Of a stretch of DNA of 64,000 nt, positions 35,425 to 44,708 are shown one piece after another. Every line of letters begins with the position of its first letter. Position 1 is the stretch's first letter. The stretch covers positions 496,001 through 560,000 of the forward strand of contig JBMNNE010000002.1 in NCBI GenBank assembly GCA_050953805.1, in the 5' to 3' direction. The stretch is from DUQW01 sp050953805 (lineage in GTDB: Bacteria; Bacillota_I; Bacilli_A; Acholeplasmatales; Acholeplasmataceae). Below the pieces are notes generated by a model that saw only the letters and a list, made by a program, of their open reading frames with translations, did not search any database and was not told the origin of the DNA. Both the position numbers and the translations under genes were made by a program.

Positions 35425-36792
35425 ATGTTTACTGTTGACGAACTAGTACAATTTGCTAAAAATACTGGTTATATTTACCAAGGTAGTGAAATTTATGGCG
35501 GATTAGCTAACACGTGGGACTACGGCCCACTTGGTAGCTTACTAAAAATAAATATTAAAAAAGCTTGGTTACAAAAATTTCAAAGAGAAAGAATTGATAA
35601 TGTTTTATTAGACGGTTCGATTTTGCTTAATAATAAAGTTTGGGAAGCATCAGGCCATGTTGCTGGCTTTAGTGACCCGCTAATTGAATGTAAAAAATGT
35701 AACCAAAGATATCGTGTTGATAAATTAATTTATGATCATGATAAAACCGAATCTGATGGTTGGTTTTTATCTAAGTTTGAAGCATATATCTTAAAAAACA
35801 GAATTAAATGTCCTAATTGTGGAGCTTTTGATTGGACAGAAATTAGAGCGTTTAATATGATGTTTCAAACTTATCAAGGGGCTGTTTTAGATAAAGCGAA
35901 TCAAATATATTTACGTCCTGAAAATGCTCAAAACGTTTTTGTTCAATATAAAAATGTCTTACGCTCTTCAAGAAAGAAAATTCCATTTGGCATTTGTCAT
36001 GTTGGTAAAGCATTTCGAAATGAAATTACCCCAGGTAACTTTATTTTTAGAACTAGAGAATTTGAACAAATGGAATTAGAATATTTTGTTAAACCGGGAA
36101 CAGAGATTAAATGGTTTGAATATTGGAAACAATTTGCGATGAATTGGTTAATTGACTTAGGAATATCAAAAGAAAATTTAAGATTTGATGATCATAAACC
36201 AGAAGCGTTATCACACTATTCAAACGCAACGACAGATATTCAATACCGTTATCCTTGGGGATTTGATGAAGTATGGGGCATAGCATCTAGAACTGACTTT
36301 GATTTAAGAAGTCACCAAGAACATTCTGGTGAATCAATGGAATATTTAGATCCAGAAACAAATGAAAAATATATTCCTTATTGCGTTGAGCCATCAGTTG
36401 GTGTGGAAAGATTAGTTTTTGCCTTTTTATCAGAATCATTAATAACTGAAACTTTAGAAGATGGATCAACACGTGATGTACTAAAATTGCATCCATTTCT
36501 AGCTCCGTATAAAGTGGCAGTTTTACCACTATCACGCCGTGATTTATCAGAAAAAGCTGAAGCTGTTTACCATGAATTAGCCAAACACTTTGATACGGTT
36601 TATGATGAAAGTCAATCGATTGGCCGCCGCTATCGTCGTCAAGATCAAATTGGAACACCATTTGCGGTAACGATTGATTATGATACTTTGGAAGATAATA
36701 CAGTAACGGTAAGAGACCGAGATACGATGGAACAAGTCCGTCTTCCAATTAATGAAGTTGCTGAATATATTAAAGAAAGAATTAGATTCTAG
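35425..36792 (+). CDS. glyS: Glycyl-tRNA synthetase (alpha2 type)
   Basis: The 455-residue class II synthetase has motif 2 (GKAFRNEITPGNFIFRTREFEQMELE) and motif 3 (PSVGVERLVFAF). A zinc-binding insertion carries CKKC and CPNC. This is the single-chain alpha2 enzyme found in Mollicutes, archaea and eukaryotes, rather than the alpha2beta2 GlyQ/GlyS of Bacillus. AGGAGG precedes the ATG. It lies 11 bases after recO, and dnaG follows almost directly. Confidence 0.97.
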   Translation: MFTVDELVQFAKNTGYIYQGSEIYGGLANTWDYGPLGSLLKINIKKAWLQKFQRERIDNVLLDGSILLNNKVWEASGHVAGFSDPLIECKKCNQRYRVDKLIYDHDKTESDGWFLSKFEAYILKNRIKCPNCGAFDWTEIRAFNMMFQTYQGAVLDKANQIYLRPENAQNVFVQYKNVLRSSRKKIPFGICHVGKAFRNEITPGNFIFRTREFEQMELEYFVKPGTEIKWFEYWKQFAMNWLIDLGISKENLRFDDHKPEALSHYSNATTDIQYRYPWGFDEVWGIASRTDFDLRSHQEHSGESMEYLDPETNEKYIPYCVEPSVGVERLVFAFLSESLITETLEDGSTRDVLKLHPFLAPYKVAVLPLSRRDLSEKAEAVYHELAKHFDTVYDESQSIGRRYRRQDQIGTPFAVTIDYDTLEDNTVTVRDRDTMEQVRLPINEVAEYIKERIRF

Positions 36793-36806
36793 AAAGAGGC
36801 GTTACT

Positions 36807-38552
36807 ATTAGTAAAACTGTTTTTGAACAAATTAATGATCAAACTAATATTGTTGAATTAGTTTCTGAATTTATTAGTTTGGAAAAAAGAGGCAAAAACT
36901 ATTTTGGTTTATGCCCTTTTCATGATGATAAAGATCCATCGTTTTCAGTATCACCAGAAAAAAATATTGCATTTTGTATGAGTTGTAAAACTGGAGGAAA
37001 CCCAATTAATTTTTATCGTCAAATCAAAAACATTTCTTATCTTGAAGCGGCTAAAGAACTAGGGGCTAGACTAGGCATTAAAGTTGAAGATGAAAGAAGA
37101 GTAACCTCAAGATATAATTTAGAGTATGAAATAATGAATAAAGCGAGTGACTTTTTCAAATTCACTCTTAATAATACTACTGAGGGCTTAAAAGCTAAAG
37201 AATATTTAATTAGCCGTGGTTTAACTGAAGAAACGATTAATCATTTTGAAATTGGATTAGCTAATAATGATTTCCAAAGTTTATCAAAAATGTTAGTAGA
37301 CCAAGGATATGATTCTAATTTATTAATTACTTTAGGATTGTCATCAAGATCAAATAAAAATAATGAATTATATGATATCTTTAACAATCGAATTGTCTTT
37401 CCAATTAAAGATGATGCATTAAATGTTATTGGATTTAGTGGAAGAGCGGTTGATTCCAAGGATAACATTAAGTATATGAACTCTCAAGAAACACCACTTT
37501 TTAAAAAAAGTGATATTATCTATAATTTCTATGAGTCATTAGATGAAATTAAAAAAAGTAAAAAAGTCTTACTCTTTGAAGGTTTCTTTGATGTGATTAG
37601 TGCTTATCAAATTGGCTTTAAAAATAGCATTGCGACGATGGGAACCGCGTTAACTGAAAGTCAAGTTAGATTAATTAAACAGCACGCCAATTCAGTAACT
37701 CTCATCTTTGATGGCGATCAAGCGGGGCAATTGGCGACTCATGATGCGATTCCGAAGTTAAAACGATTAAGATTAAATGTTGATATTTTAAAAATTCCTA
37801 ATAACATGGATCCAGATGATTATATTAAAAAACATCAAGAAAAAGGATTTAGGAAATTATTTGAAACGAATTTAAAAGACAGTTATCGCTATTATTATGA
37901 AAACTTACTATTGCGATTAGATACCAATAATGCTAATTCGGTTCAAGTATTTGTTAGAGACGTTAACATTTTATTTCGAGATGCCGATGAAATCATTTTA
38001 AAAATGTTTGAAACCGAAATTAGTGAAAAACTAGGTTTTGACTTCAAGTTTTCGAAAATAGAAGCTCCAGCTAGACCATTACCAGAAGCTAAAAAACAAG
38101 AAAAAGTAACGCTTAATAAATATATTAATGCTGAAAATGATTTAATTTTCGAATTATTAAAAAGAAAAAATCATTTAAAATTAATTACTGATTCACTAAT
38201 TCCTAATACTTATGTTTTACTCGAAAACTATCAAGTATTAGAAGAATTAGTTGAATATTACGAAAATAATGAGTTCTTAATGTTATCGGAATTTCTTAGT
38301 AGTATTCCAGTAAACTTAAAAGAACACTTGGAAAAAAATATGCAAGGCAATTTTAATTGGCAAAGAGGAATTGTCTTAGAAAAAGAAACAATTATCAATC
38401 ATTTAGAGATTATCCATAGTTATGCTGAAAAAAGAGAACTTGACGCTATTTATGAACAAATGGATCCCAATGATCCGAAACAAAGTTTAGAATTATTAAA
38501 TGAAGTTAAAAGACTTCGCCAAAAAATGAAAACCAAAAGGAGAGAAAAATAA
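36807..38552 (+). CDS. dnaG: DNA primase with ATT start codon
   Basis: The CHC2 zinc finger (CPFHDD, then FCMSC) and TOPRIM domain (LFEGFFDVISAYQ, IFDGDQAGQLA) identify DnaG. The only standard start in frame is TTG 36879, which would drop the first 24 residues. Upstream codons in the same frame encode SKTVFEQINDQTNIVELVSE, the conserved start of DnaG. No ATG, GTG or TTG occurs between the in-frame stop at 36783 and 36879. ATT at 36807 has GAGG (36796-36799) 7 bases upstream, so I take it as the start, giving 581 residues. dnaG is followed by sigA, the classical macromolecular synthesis operon. Confidence 0.9.
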   Translation: MSKTVFEQINDQTNIVELVSEFISLEKRGKNYFGLCPFHDDKDPSFSVSPEKNIAFCMSCKTGGNPINFYRQIKNISYLEAAKELGARLGIKVEDERRVTSRYNLEYEIMNKASDFFKFTLNNTTEGLKAKEYLISRGLTEETINHFEIGLANNDFQSLSKMLVDQGYDSNLLITLGLSSRSNKNNELYDIFNNRIVFPIKDDALNVIGFSGRAVDSKDNIKYMNSQETPLFKKSDIIYNFYESLDEIKKSKKVLLFEGFFDVISAYQIGFKNSIATMGTALTESQVRLIKQHANSVTLIFDGDQAGQLATHDAIPKLKRLRLNVDILKIPNNMDPDDYIKKHQEKGFRKLFETNLKDSYRYYYENLLLRLDTNNANSVQVFVRDVNILFRDADEIILKMFETEISEKLGFDFKFSKIEAPARPLPEAKKQEKVTLNKYINAENDLIFELLKRKNHLKLITDSLIPNTYVLLENYQVLEELVEYYENNEFLMLSEFLSSIPVNLKEHLEKNMQGNFNWQRGIVLEKETIINHLEIIHSYAEKRELDAIYEQMDPNDPKQSLELLNEVKRLRQKMKTKRREK

Positions 38553-39796
38553 TGGAAATGTATGCTCAAACATTAAAAGATTTAATTGAAAAAGCCGGTG
38601 AAGATAAAATCTTATTTTATGAAGACATTTATCCTTTTTATACTGAAGAAGATGATGAATTTAATAAACTTTTAAAAGACTTAGAAAAAGAAAAAATCGA
38701 AGTTTATGAAACCGAAGCTGAATATGATCGAGTCATCATGGAACAAGCCGAATATCTTGATATCGTTATGGGTGATAAGGAACCTGATGAGTTAGATTTA
38801 TCTAGCTTAGAAGTTGAGGAAATTGAAGAAGATGTCTTAGGACAAATTATGTCAACTTATACTGCGAGAGTTGATGATCCAGTCAAAATGTATTTAAAAG
38901 ATATTGGGGCGATTCCATTGTTAACGGCTGATGAAGAAGTTGAATTAGCTAAAAAAATCTCTTTTGGTAGAGACGCTAAAGAACAGTTAGACTATATGAA
39001 AGAAGAAGGAGAATTATCACCAAGTGACGAATTAGAACTTCAAAGAGTAATTGATGAAGCTGAAATTGCGAAACATAAATTAGTTGAAGCTAATTATCGT
39101 TTAGTTGTTCATATGGCTAAAAAATTTGATAAAGGTTCAGTTCAATTTATGGATTTAATTCAAGAAGGAAATTTGGGGTTAATGAGAGCGGCCGATAAAT
39201 TTGAATATGAACGCGGTTTTAAATTTTCAACTTACGCCACTTGGTGGATTCGTCAAGGAATTGCTAGATCAATTGCTGATACCGGAAGAACAATTCGAAT
39301 TCCTGTTCATATGAATGAAACGATTAATAAGATGGGAAGAATTCAACGTCAATTAACTCAAGAATTAGGTAGAGAACCACTAGATGAAGAAATTGGAAAA
39401 GAAATGGGAATTACTGCTGATAAAGTTCAATATATTAAACGGATTTCTCGGGAACCGATGTCGCTTGAAAATCCAGTTGGTGAAGAAGAAGATTCATCAT
39501 TAGCTGATTTTATTTCTGATCCAAACGCGAGAACTCCAGAAGATTTTATGATTGATGAAGCCTTAATTACTGCCTTAAATGAAGCTTTAGAAACTTTAAC
39601 TGATCGTGAAGAAAAAGTTTTAAGAATGCGATACGGTTTACTTGATGGTAGAAATTATACTCTTGAAGAAGTTGGAAAAGAGTTTGGAGTTACAAGAGAA
39701 AGAATTAGACAAATTGAATCAAAAGCTCTCCGTAAATTAAGAGCGCCTTCCCGACAAAACAAATTAAAAGAAGTATACAATAATAAGCGTCGTTAA
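38552..39796 (+). CDS. sigA: Primary sigma factor SigA/RpoD
   Basis: The 414-residue sigma-70 protein has region 1.2 (DPVKMYLKDIG), region 2 with GFKFSTYATWWIRQGIARSI and TIRIPVHM, and region 4 with YTLEEVGKEFGVTRERIRQIE. It directs RNA polymerase to TTGACA/TATAAT promoters like those seen in this window. The start codon overlaps the dnaG stop as TAATG, with AGGAGAG upstream. trmK follows after 3 bases. Confidence 0.98.
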   Translation: MEMYAQTLKDLIEKAGEDKILFYEDIYPFYTEEDDEFNKLLKDLEKEKIEVYETEAEYDRVIMEQAEYLDIVMGDKEPDELDLSSLEVEEIEEDVLGQIMSTYTARVDDPVKMYLKDIGAIPLLTADEEVELAKKISFGRDAKEQLDYMKEEGELSPSDELELQRVIDEAEIAKHKLVEANYRLVVHMAKKFDKGSVQFMDLIQEGNLGLMRAADKFEYERGFKFSTYATWWIRQGIARSIADTGRTIRIPVHMNETINKMGRIQRQLTQELGREPLDEEIGKEMGITADKVQYIKRISREPMSLENPVGEEEDSSLADFISDPNARTPEDFMIDEALITALNEALETLTDREEKVLRMRYGLLDGRNYTLEEVGKEFGVTRERIRQIESKALRKLRAPSRQNKLKEVYNNKRR

Positions 39797-39799
39797 GTA

Positions 39800-40411
39800 A
39801 TGAAAAGAATTGAATTACTATCTGGTTTACTTAAAGGTTACGATACCGTAGCTGATATCGGATCAGATCATGGCTATGTTTTAAAATACGCTTTTGACAA
39901 CAACTATATTAAATACGGAATTGTCGGTGAAATTGCCGAAGGACCGCTTCAAAACGCCAAATCCACACTATCAAATTATCCCGTCACTTTTTATTTAAGT
40001 GACGGTTTTGATAAAATTGATGCTCCTTTTGATATTGGGGTAATTAGTGGGATGGGCGTTTATACAATCATCGATATTTTAAACCGAGCACCAAAAAAAG
40101 AGTATTTACTTCAACCAAATGATAAACACGAAATTTTAAGAGAATACTTAAATAAAAATGATTATCAAATAGTTAATGAATACATCACTTTTGATAAGTT
40201 TTTTTATATTATTATTCATGTAAAACCAGGAAAAGAAACATTATCTGATGAGGATATTTTCTTAGGGCCAAAATTAAAATATAAGCCGGAAGCCAAAAAG
40301 TTTTACAAACATAAACTTTCACACTATAATAGTATTATTAAAAAGTGTGATCAAGAAACAAAAAATAAATTATCTAATTATATAAACATGCTTAAAGGGG
40401 TATTAAAATGA
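39800..40411 (+). CDS. trmK: tRNA (adenine-22-N1)-methyltransferase TrmK
   Basis: The 203-residue protein has the SAM-binding motif VADIGSDHGYV and the later GVISGMGVYTIIDIL, matching TrmK (YqfN). It methylates A22 in the D-loop of tRNAs. In Bacillus trmK also lies just downstream of sigA. The stop overlaps the start of the ABC gene as ATGA. Confidence 0.92.
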   Translation: MKRIELLSGLLKGYDTVADIGSDHGYVLKYAFDNNYIKYGIVGEIAEGPLQNAKSTLSNYPVTFYLSDGFDKIDAPFDIGVISGMGVYTIIDILNRAPKKEYLLQPNDKHEILREYLNKNDYQIVNEYITFDKFFYIIIHVKPGKETLSDEDIFLGPKLKYKPEAKKFYKHKLSHYNSIIKKCDQETKNKLSNYINMLKGVLK

Positions 40412-42174
40412 AAACTATTCTTAGATTTTTAAAACCATATACTGTATTAATTATAACTGTCATTATCCTAACTATTGCTAGGGCGATAACTGAGTTATTG
40501 TTGCCTAGCTTTTTATCAGATTTTATTGCCTTAGGTATCGATAAAAATGATTATAATGTGATGTGGATGTATGCTGGAATTATGTTAGTTGTAATTATTA
40601 TTGGAGTGGGAGTGACGATCTTATCTTCATATTTATCATCAAAAATTACAACCGGTTTTGCCTATGAATTGAGAATGGCTGTCTATGAAAAAGTGAATCA
40701 ATTCTCGATTGCTGAATTAAATGAATTTACCGTTTCCTCATTAATTACTCGTAATACTCAAGATATTCAACAATTACAAATGGCAACTAATATGTCATTA
40801 AGAATGGTTCTTTTACAGCCAATTTTAGCTGTTGGTGGAATTGTATTTGCGATTAGAACTCATGCTCCGCTTTCGATTGTAATTGCTGTGGGGATTGTTT
40901 CATTATTAGTTTTAATGGCAATTATTTTTATGTTAGCTGTTCCGAAGTTTAGTGTTATGCAAAGATTATATGACAATATGAATTTAGTAACTCGTGAAAC
41001 ACTAAGTGGAGTTAAAGTCATTAGAGCGTTTGATGGTGATAATTTACAAGAAGAAAAATTTGAAGAAGTTAATAAAGAGGTTTATACTACAGGTCGATAT
41101 ATTAACATTATTACAACTTTAATTTCACCATTTATGACTGTTATTTTAGGACTTGTTGGTGTCTTTATTTTATATTTTGGAGTTAACAATTTTTTAAATA
41201 TTAATGATTTTGGTTATGAATCATTAATTACTTTAAATATTTATGCAACTCGAGTAATTATGGCATTTATGATGATGTCATTTATGTTTATTATGATTCC
41301 AAGAGCGTTAGTTTCAGCAAAAAGAGTTAGCGAAGTATTAATGAAAGAACCATCAATTAAAGATCCAAGTGACCCAATTGAAGTAATCGAAGAAAATGGA
41401 GAATATCTTGCTAGAGTGGAAAATGAAGCAGTTAAATTTAAGGGTTCAGTTGAATTTGTTGATGTTTGTTTTAAATATCCTGATGCTGAGGCTAAGATTT
41501 TAGATAGTATTAATTTTAAAGTTAGTCCAGGAGAAACGGTTGCCTTTATTGGATCAACTGGAAGTGGAAAATCAACTTTAATCAATTTGATTCCCCGCTT
41601 TTATGATGTAACTTGTGGTCAAATTTTAATTGATGGAATTGATGTTAGAGATATCACTTTAAGGGATTTACGTAATTTATTAGGATATATTCCCCAACAA
41701 GGGTTTCTTTTTAGTGGATCAGTTAAAGATAATGTCCAATACGGTAAACAATTAAGTGATGAAGAAGTTTGGCATGCGTTAGATATCTCACAGGGAACTT
41801 TTGTAAAAGATTTAGAAGGTGGACTTGATTATCAAATTAATCAAGGGGGAACTAATGTTTCTGGTGGCCAAAGACAAAGATTATCAATCGCTAGAGCGGT
41901 AGCGAAAAATCCATTAATATATATTTTTGATGATTCTTTTTCAGCATTAGATTATAAAACTGACGCTGAATTAAGAAAAAGATTAAGAGAAGTTAGGGGA
42001 ACGAAACTAATTGTTGCTCAACGAGTAGCAACCGTAATGCAAGCCGATAAAATTATCGTTTTAGATAATGGACAAATGTTAGCTTTAGGTAAACATAAAG
42101 ATTTACTTAAAACTTGTCCGGTTTACCGCGAAATTGCTGAATCCCAACTTTCAGAGGAGGATTTAGCATTATGA
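40408..42174 (+). CDS. ABC exporter half-transporter, degenerate-site subunit (pair 2)
   Basis: The 588-residue protein has six membrane segments and a nucleotide-binding domain with Walker A GSTGSGKST and signature VSGGQRQR. Walker B is IFDDS (D509 for the catalytic Glu), and the switch His is replaced by Gln (VAQRVAT). The same Asp and Gln substitutions occur in TM287 of Thermotoga. Its partner follows with a 4-base overlap. It is translationally coupled to trmK upstream, though the functional link is not evident. Confidence 0.92.
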   Translation: MKTILRFLKPYTVLIITVIILTIARAITELLLPSFLSDFIALGIDKNDYNVMWMYAGIMLVVIIIGVGVTILSSYLSSKITTGFAYELRMAVYEKVNQFSIAELNEFTVSSLITRNTQDIQQLQMATNMSLRMVLLQPILAVGGIVFAIRTHAPLSIVIAVGIVSLLVLMAIIFMLAVPKFSVMQRLYDNMNLVTRETLSGVKVIRAFDGDNLQEEKFEEVNKEVYTTGRYINIITTLISPFMTVILGLVGVFILYFGVNNFLNINDFGYESLITLNIYATRVIMAFMMMSFMFIMIPRALVSAKRVSEVLMKEPSIKDPSDPIEVIEENGEYLARVENEAVKFKGSVEFVDVCFKYPDAEAKILDSINFKVSPGETVAFIGSTGSGKSTLINLIPRFYDVTCGQILIDGIDVRDITLRDLRNLLGYIPQQGFLFSGSVKDNVQYGKQLSDEEVWHALDISQGTFVKDLEGGLDYQINQGGTNVSGGQRQRLSIARAVAKNPLIYIFDDSFSALDYKTDAELRKRLREVRGTKLIVAQRVATVMQADKIIVLDNGQMLALGKHKDLLKTCPVYREIAESQLSEEDLAL

Positions 42175-44033
42175 GACGAGGTAGTCATAGAAGAGGAAAT
42201 CCTCATGCACAAGCCATTAATTTTAAAGGATCTATTTTAAGATTACTTAAGTATTTAAAAAACTATATTCCAATTTTTATCATTATTGGAATATTATCAA
42301 TTATTGGCGCACTAAGTGTCGTGGTGGGACCACTAATTAGTGGACAAATTATTAACGGGATCAAACAAGCGTATCAACTTGCAAGTGATACTCCAAATCA
42401 ATTAATTAAAATTAATGAAATTGTTTTATTAGGTAGATTTAAAGTATCGTTTGGAGATTCATTATTAATCTTATCAATAATTTATTTGTTTTCAGGAGTT
42501 TTAGGTTATTTTAATGGAATTGTCGTGGCGATTACCATTAGAAAAATTAATTACCAATTAAGAAAAGATCTAACAGCAAAATTCGCTAGATTACCATTAA
42601 AATTCTTTGATAATTATACTAGAGGAGAAATCTTATCAAGAGTGACTAATGATGTTGAATCGTTAAATAGCGCTCTAGAAAGTACGCTAACTGAAATCTT
42701 TAGAGGGATCTTTATGATCATTTCGATTACGGTAATGATGTTTATGGTTAGTTGGCAATTATCACTAATTATTTATTTTAGTATTGCGTTAAGTTTAGCT
42801 TCTTCAATGGTTTTAGTTTCTAAAGCGAGAAAATACTTCCGTAGACATTCACGAGATGTGGGAATGGTTAATAGTCATGTTGAAGAAAATTATTCTGGAC
42901 ATATTATCGTCAGTGCGTTTAATCATCAAGAAGCGAGTACCAAAGAATTTGAAAAAATTAGCGATACTTTAAGAAAGAATTCGTTTAAATCACAATTTAT
43001 TGCCGGTATTATGTGGCCAGTTCAAATTTTCTTTTCTAACTTATCATTTGTCTTAATTGCCCTTGTTGGTGGTATGTTAGTTATTAACGGACAATTTGAA
43101 GTTGGATATATCCAAACATTTGTCACTTATTCACGCCAAATTAACCAACCAATTATGACTATCGGTAGCATCGCTAATGTTTTACAAACAGCTGCTGCAT
43201 CATCAGAACGTATTTTTGAATTACTTGACGCCCAAGAACAACTACAAGAAAACTTCCCCCCAGTTGAAGAAAGTCCTAAAGGAAAAGTTAGTTTTAAAAA
43301 CGTTAATTTTTCATATGTTGAAGGAATTGAAGTTATCAAAGACTTCAGTGCTGAAATCAAACCAGGTCAAATGGTAGCTATTGTTGGACCAACTGGTGCT
43401 GGTAAAACAACTTTAGTTAACTTATTGATGAGATTTTACGATATTAATTCTGGTGAAATTTTAATTGATGATCATTCAATTTATGAAATTAATCGTAATG
43501 AAGTTAGACAACAGTTTGCGATGGTTTTACAAGATACTTGGATTTTTGAAGGAACTGTTTTTGAAAACATTTCCTATGGAACGCCAGATGCTAAGATGGA
43601 AGATGTTAAAAAGGCTGCTAAAGAAGCTCAAATTGATCGTTTTATAGAAACTCTACCTGGCGGCTATGATTATCTCTTACAAGAAGATGGTGAAAACATT
43701 TCTCAAGGGCAACGCCAGTTAATTACGATTGCTAGAGCCATTTTAGCAAATCGTCCAATGATTATTTTAGATGAAGCAACTTCAAGTGTTGATACAAGAA
43801 CTGAACAATTAATTCAAAATGCGATGGAACGATTAACGACATCAAGAACTAGTTTCGTTATTGCTCACCGACTTTCAACAATTAAAAATGCCGATTTAAT
43901 CTTAGTCTTAAAAGAAGGAAACATTGTTGAACAAGGAAATCATGAATCGTTGTTGCAACGAAACGGTCATTATGCTGAATTATATTACTCACAATTTGAT
44001 AACGGTAATATAACTATAAATAATCAAATTTAA
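42171..44033 (+). CDS. ABC exporter half-transporter, catalytic subunit (pair 2)
   Basis: The 620-residue protein has a basic N-terminal extension (MRRGSHRRGNPHAQ), six membrane segments and a nucleotide-binding domain with Walker A GPTGAGKT, the variant signature ISQGQRQ, canonical LDEATS and switch His in IAHRLST. With the upstream subunit it forms one good and one degenerate ATP site. TM288 has a similar layout. It closes the glyS-dnaG-sigA-trmK-exporter run. Confidence 0.92.
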   Translation: MRRGSHRRGNPHAQAINFKGSILRLLKYLKNYIPIFIIIGILSIIGALSVVVGPLISGQIINGIKQAYQLASDTPNQLIKINEIVLLGRFKVSFGDSLLILSIIYLFSGVLGYFNGIVVAITIRKINYQLRKDLTAKFARLPLKFFDNYTRGEILSRVTNDVESLNSALESTLTEIFRGIFMIISITVMMFMVSWQLSLIIYFSIALSLASSMVLVSKARKYFRRHSRDVGMVNSHVEENYSGHIIVSAFNHQEASTKEFEKISDTLRKNSFKSQFIAGIMWPVQIFFSNLSFVLIALVGGMLVINGQFEVGYIQTFVTYSRQINQPIMTIGSIANVLQTAAASSERIFELLDAQEQLQENFPPVEESPKGKVSFKNVNFSYVEGIEVIKDFSAEIKPGQMVAIVGPTGAGKTTLVNLLMRFYDINSGEILIDDHSIYEINRNEVRQQFAMVLQDTWIFEGTVFENISYGTPDAKMEDVKKAAKEAQIDRFIETLPGGYDYLLQEDGENISQGQRQLITIARAILANRPMIILDEATSSVDTRTEQLIQNAMERLTTSRTSFVIAHRLSTIKNADLILVLKEGNIVEQGNHESLLQRNGHYAELYYSQFDNGNITINNQI

Positions 44034-44040
44034 TTTAGAA

Positions 44041-44090
44041 CTTACTCACTACTTGTCAATGTCTTTTCTTTTGACAAGTGGTGAGAAGTT
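44041..44090 (+). terminator. Long hairpin terminator after ABC pair 2
   Basis: CTTACTCACTACTTGTCAA (44041-44059) pairs with TTGACAAGTGGTGAGAAG (44071-44088), with one bulge and one G-T pair, then TTTTG. The 3' arm begins with the -35 box of the tRNA-Arg promoter. Confidence 0.7.
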
Positions 44091-44099
44091 TTGTATAAT
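44071..44099 (+). promoter_or_regulatory. Consensus promoter of tRNA-Arg(TCT)
   Basis: TTGACA (44071-44076) and TATAAT (44094-44099) are both perfect and 17 bases apart, and the tRNA begins 12 bases after the -10 box. The promoter overlaps the terminator hairpin of the previous operon. Confidence 0.92.
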
Positions 44100-44110
44100 C
44101 TTAGAGGTAT

Positions 44111-44187
44111 GGTGCAGTAGCTCAGCTGGATAGAGCAACAGCCTTCTAAGCTGTCGGTCGCAGGTTCGAATCCTGCCTGCATCGCCA
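44111..44187 (+). tRNA. tRNA-Arg (anticodon TCT)
   Basis: The 77-base sequence folds as a cloverleaf: acceptor GGTGCAG/CTGCATC, D arm GCTC/GAGC, anticodon arm ACAGC-CTTCTAA-GCTGT with TCT at positions 34-36, T arm GCAGG-TTCGAAT-CCTGC, discriminator G and encoded CCA. It reads AGA (and AGG by wobble). Confidence 0.96.
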
Positions 44188-44203
44188 TTATGATAAAACT
44201 AAT

Positions 44204-44229
44204 AAAAAAGAGGCGGCGCCTCTTTTTTT
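44204..44229. terminator. Bidirectional terminator between tRNA-Arg and ridA
   Basis: AAAAAAGAGGC pairs with GCCTCTTTTTTT around GGC. The A-run and T-run allow it to end both the tRNA transcript and the convergent ridA transcript. Confidence 0.85.
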
Positions 44230-44230
44230 G

Positions 44231-44605
44231 TTATTTAACAGCGATAGCATCAATTTCAATTAATGCATCTTTAGGCAGTCTTGAAACTTCGAAGGCCACT
44301 CGCGCCGGTTTATGTTCATAGAAAAAGTTAGCGTAAACTTCATTCATTTTTCCAAAATCATTTAAATCTTTTAAATAAACATGACATTTAACAATATCAG
44401 TTATTTCATAACCAGCTTCATGAACAATATTTAAGATATTATCAAGAGATTGTTTGGTTTGTTGTTCAACTGTTTTAGGCATTAAATTAGTTATTGGATC
44501 AATTGGTAGTTGTCCAGAGACATATAAAGTATTATTGACTTCAATAGCTTGAGAATAAGGTCCAATCGCTTTTGGGGCATTTTTTGAATTAATTACTTTT
44601 TTCAT
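44231..44605 (-). CDS. ridA: RidA-family enamine/imine deaminase
   Basis: The 124-residue protein has KAIGPYSQAI near the N-terminus, YVSGQLPIDP, and KCHVYLKDLNDF, then KPARVAFEVSRLPKDALIEIDAIA, where the conserved Arg contacts the substrate carboxylate. RidA hydrolyses reactive enamines produced by PLP enzymes such as threonine and serine dehydratases. A longer open frame extends upstream to 44743, but the ATG at 44605 has AAAGAAAGGAAA before it and matches family N-termini. Confidence 0.95.
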   Translation of the reverse strand: MKKVINSKNAPKAIGPYSQAIEVNNTLYVSGQLPIDPITNLMPKTVEQQTKQSLDNILNIVHEAGYEITDIVKCHVYLKDLNDFGKMNEVYANFFYEHKPARVAFEVSRLPKDALIEIDAIAVK

Positions 44606-44641
44606 AATATAATTTCCTTTCTTTGATAATAGTCTATCATA

Positions 44642-44666
44642 AATTAGTAAATCAAGATTACTAATT
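44642..44666. promoter_or_regulatory. Inverted repeat (candidate operator) in the ridA/ABC pair 3 promoter region
   Basis: AATTAGTAA and TTACTAATT form perfect 9-bp arms around a 7-base centre. It lies where the -35 box of the ABC gene should be, 10 bases before a TATAAT (44677-44682). Size and position resemble operators of MarR/TetR repressors of drug exporters; no such regulator is adjacent. Confidence 0.5.
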
Positions 44667-44676
44667 AATGATATGT

Positions 44677-44682
44677 TATAAT
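44677..44682 (+). promoter_or_regulatory. -10 box of the ABC pair 3 operon
   Basis: TATAAT lies 26 bases before the ABC start codon; the -35 element is not clear and its expected position is inside the inverted repeat. Confidence 0.5.
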
Positions 44683-44708
44683 TTATAATATCAAGGGAGT
44701 AATTTGAC

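Noticed and set aside
36287..36748. 153-codon open frame on the - strand inside glyS
   Set aside because: It is a shadow of the conserved glyS coding sequence and shows no ribosome binding site or family features.
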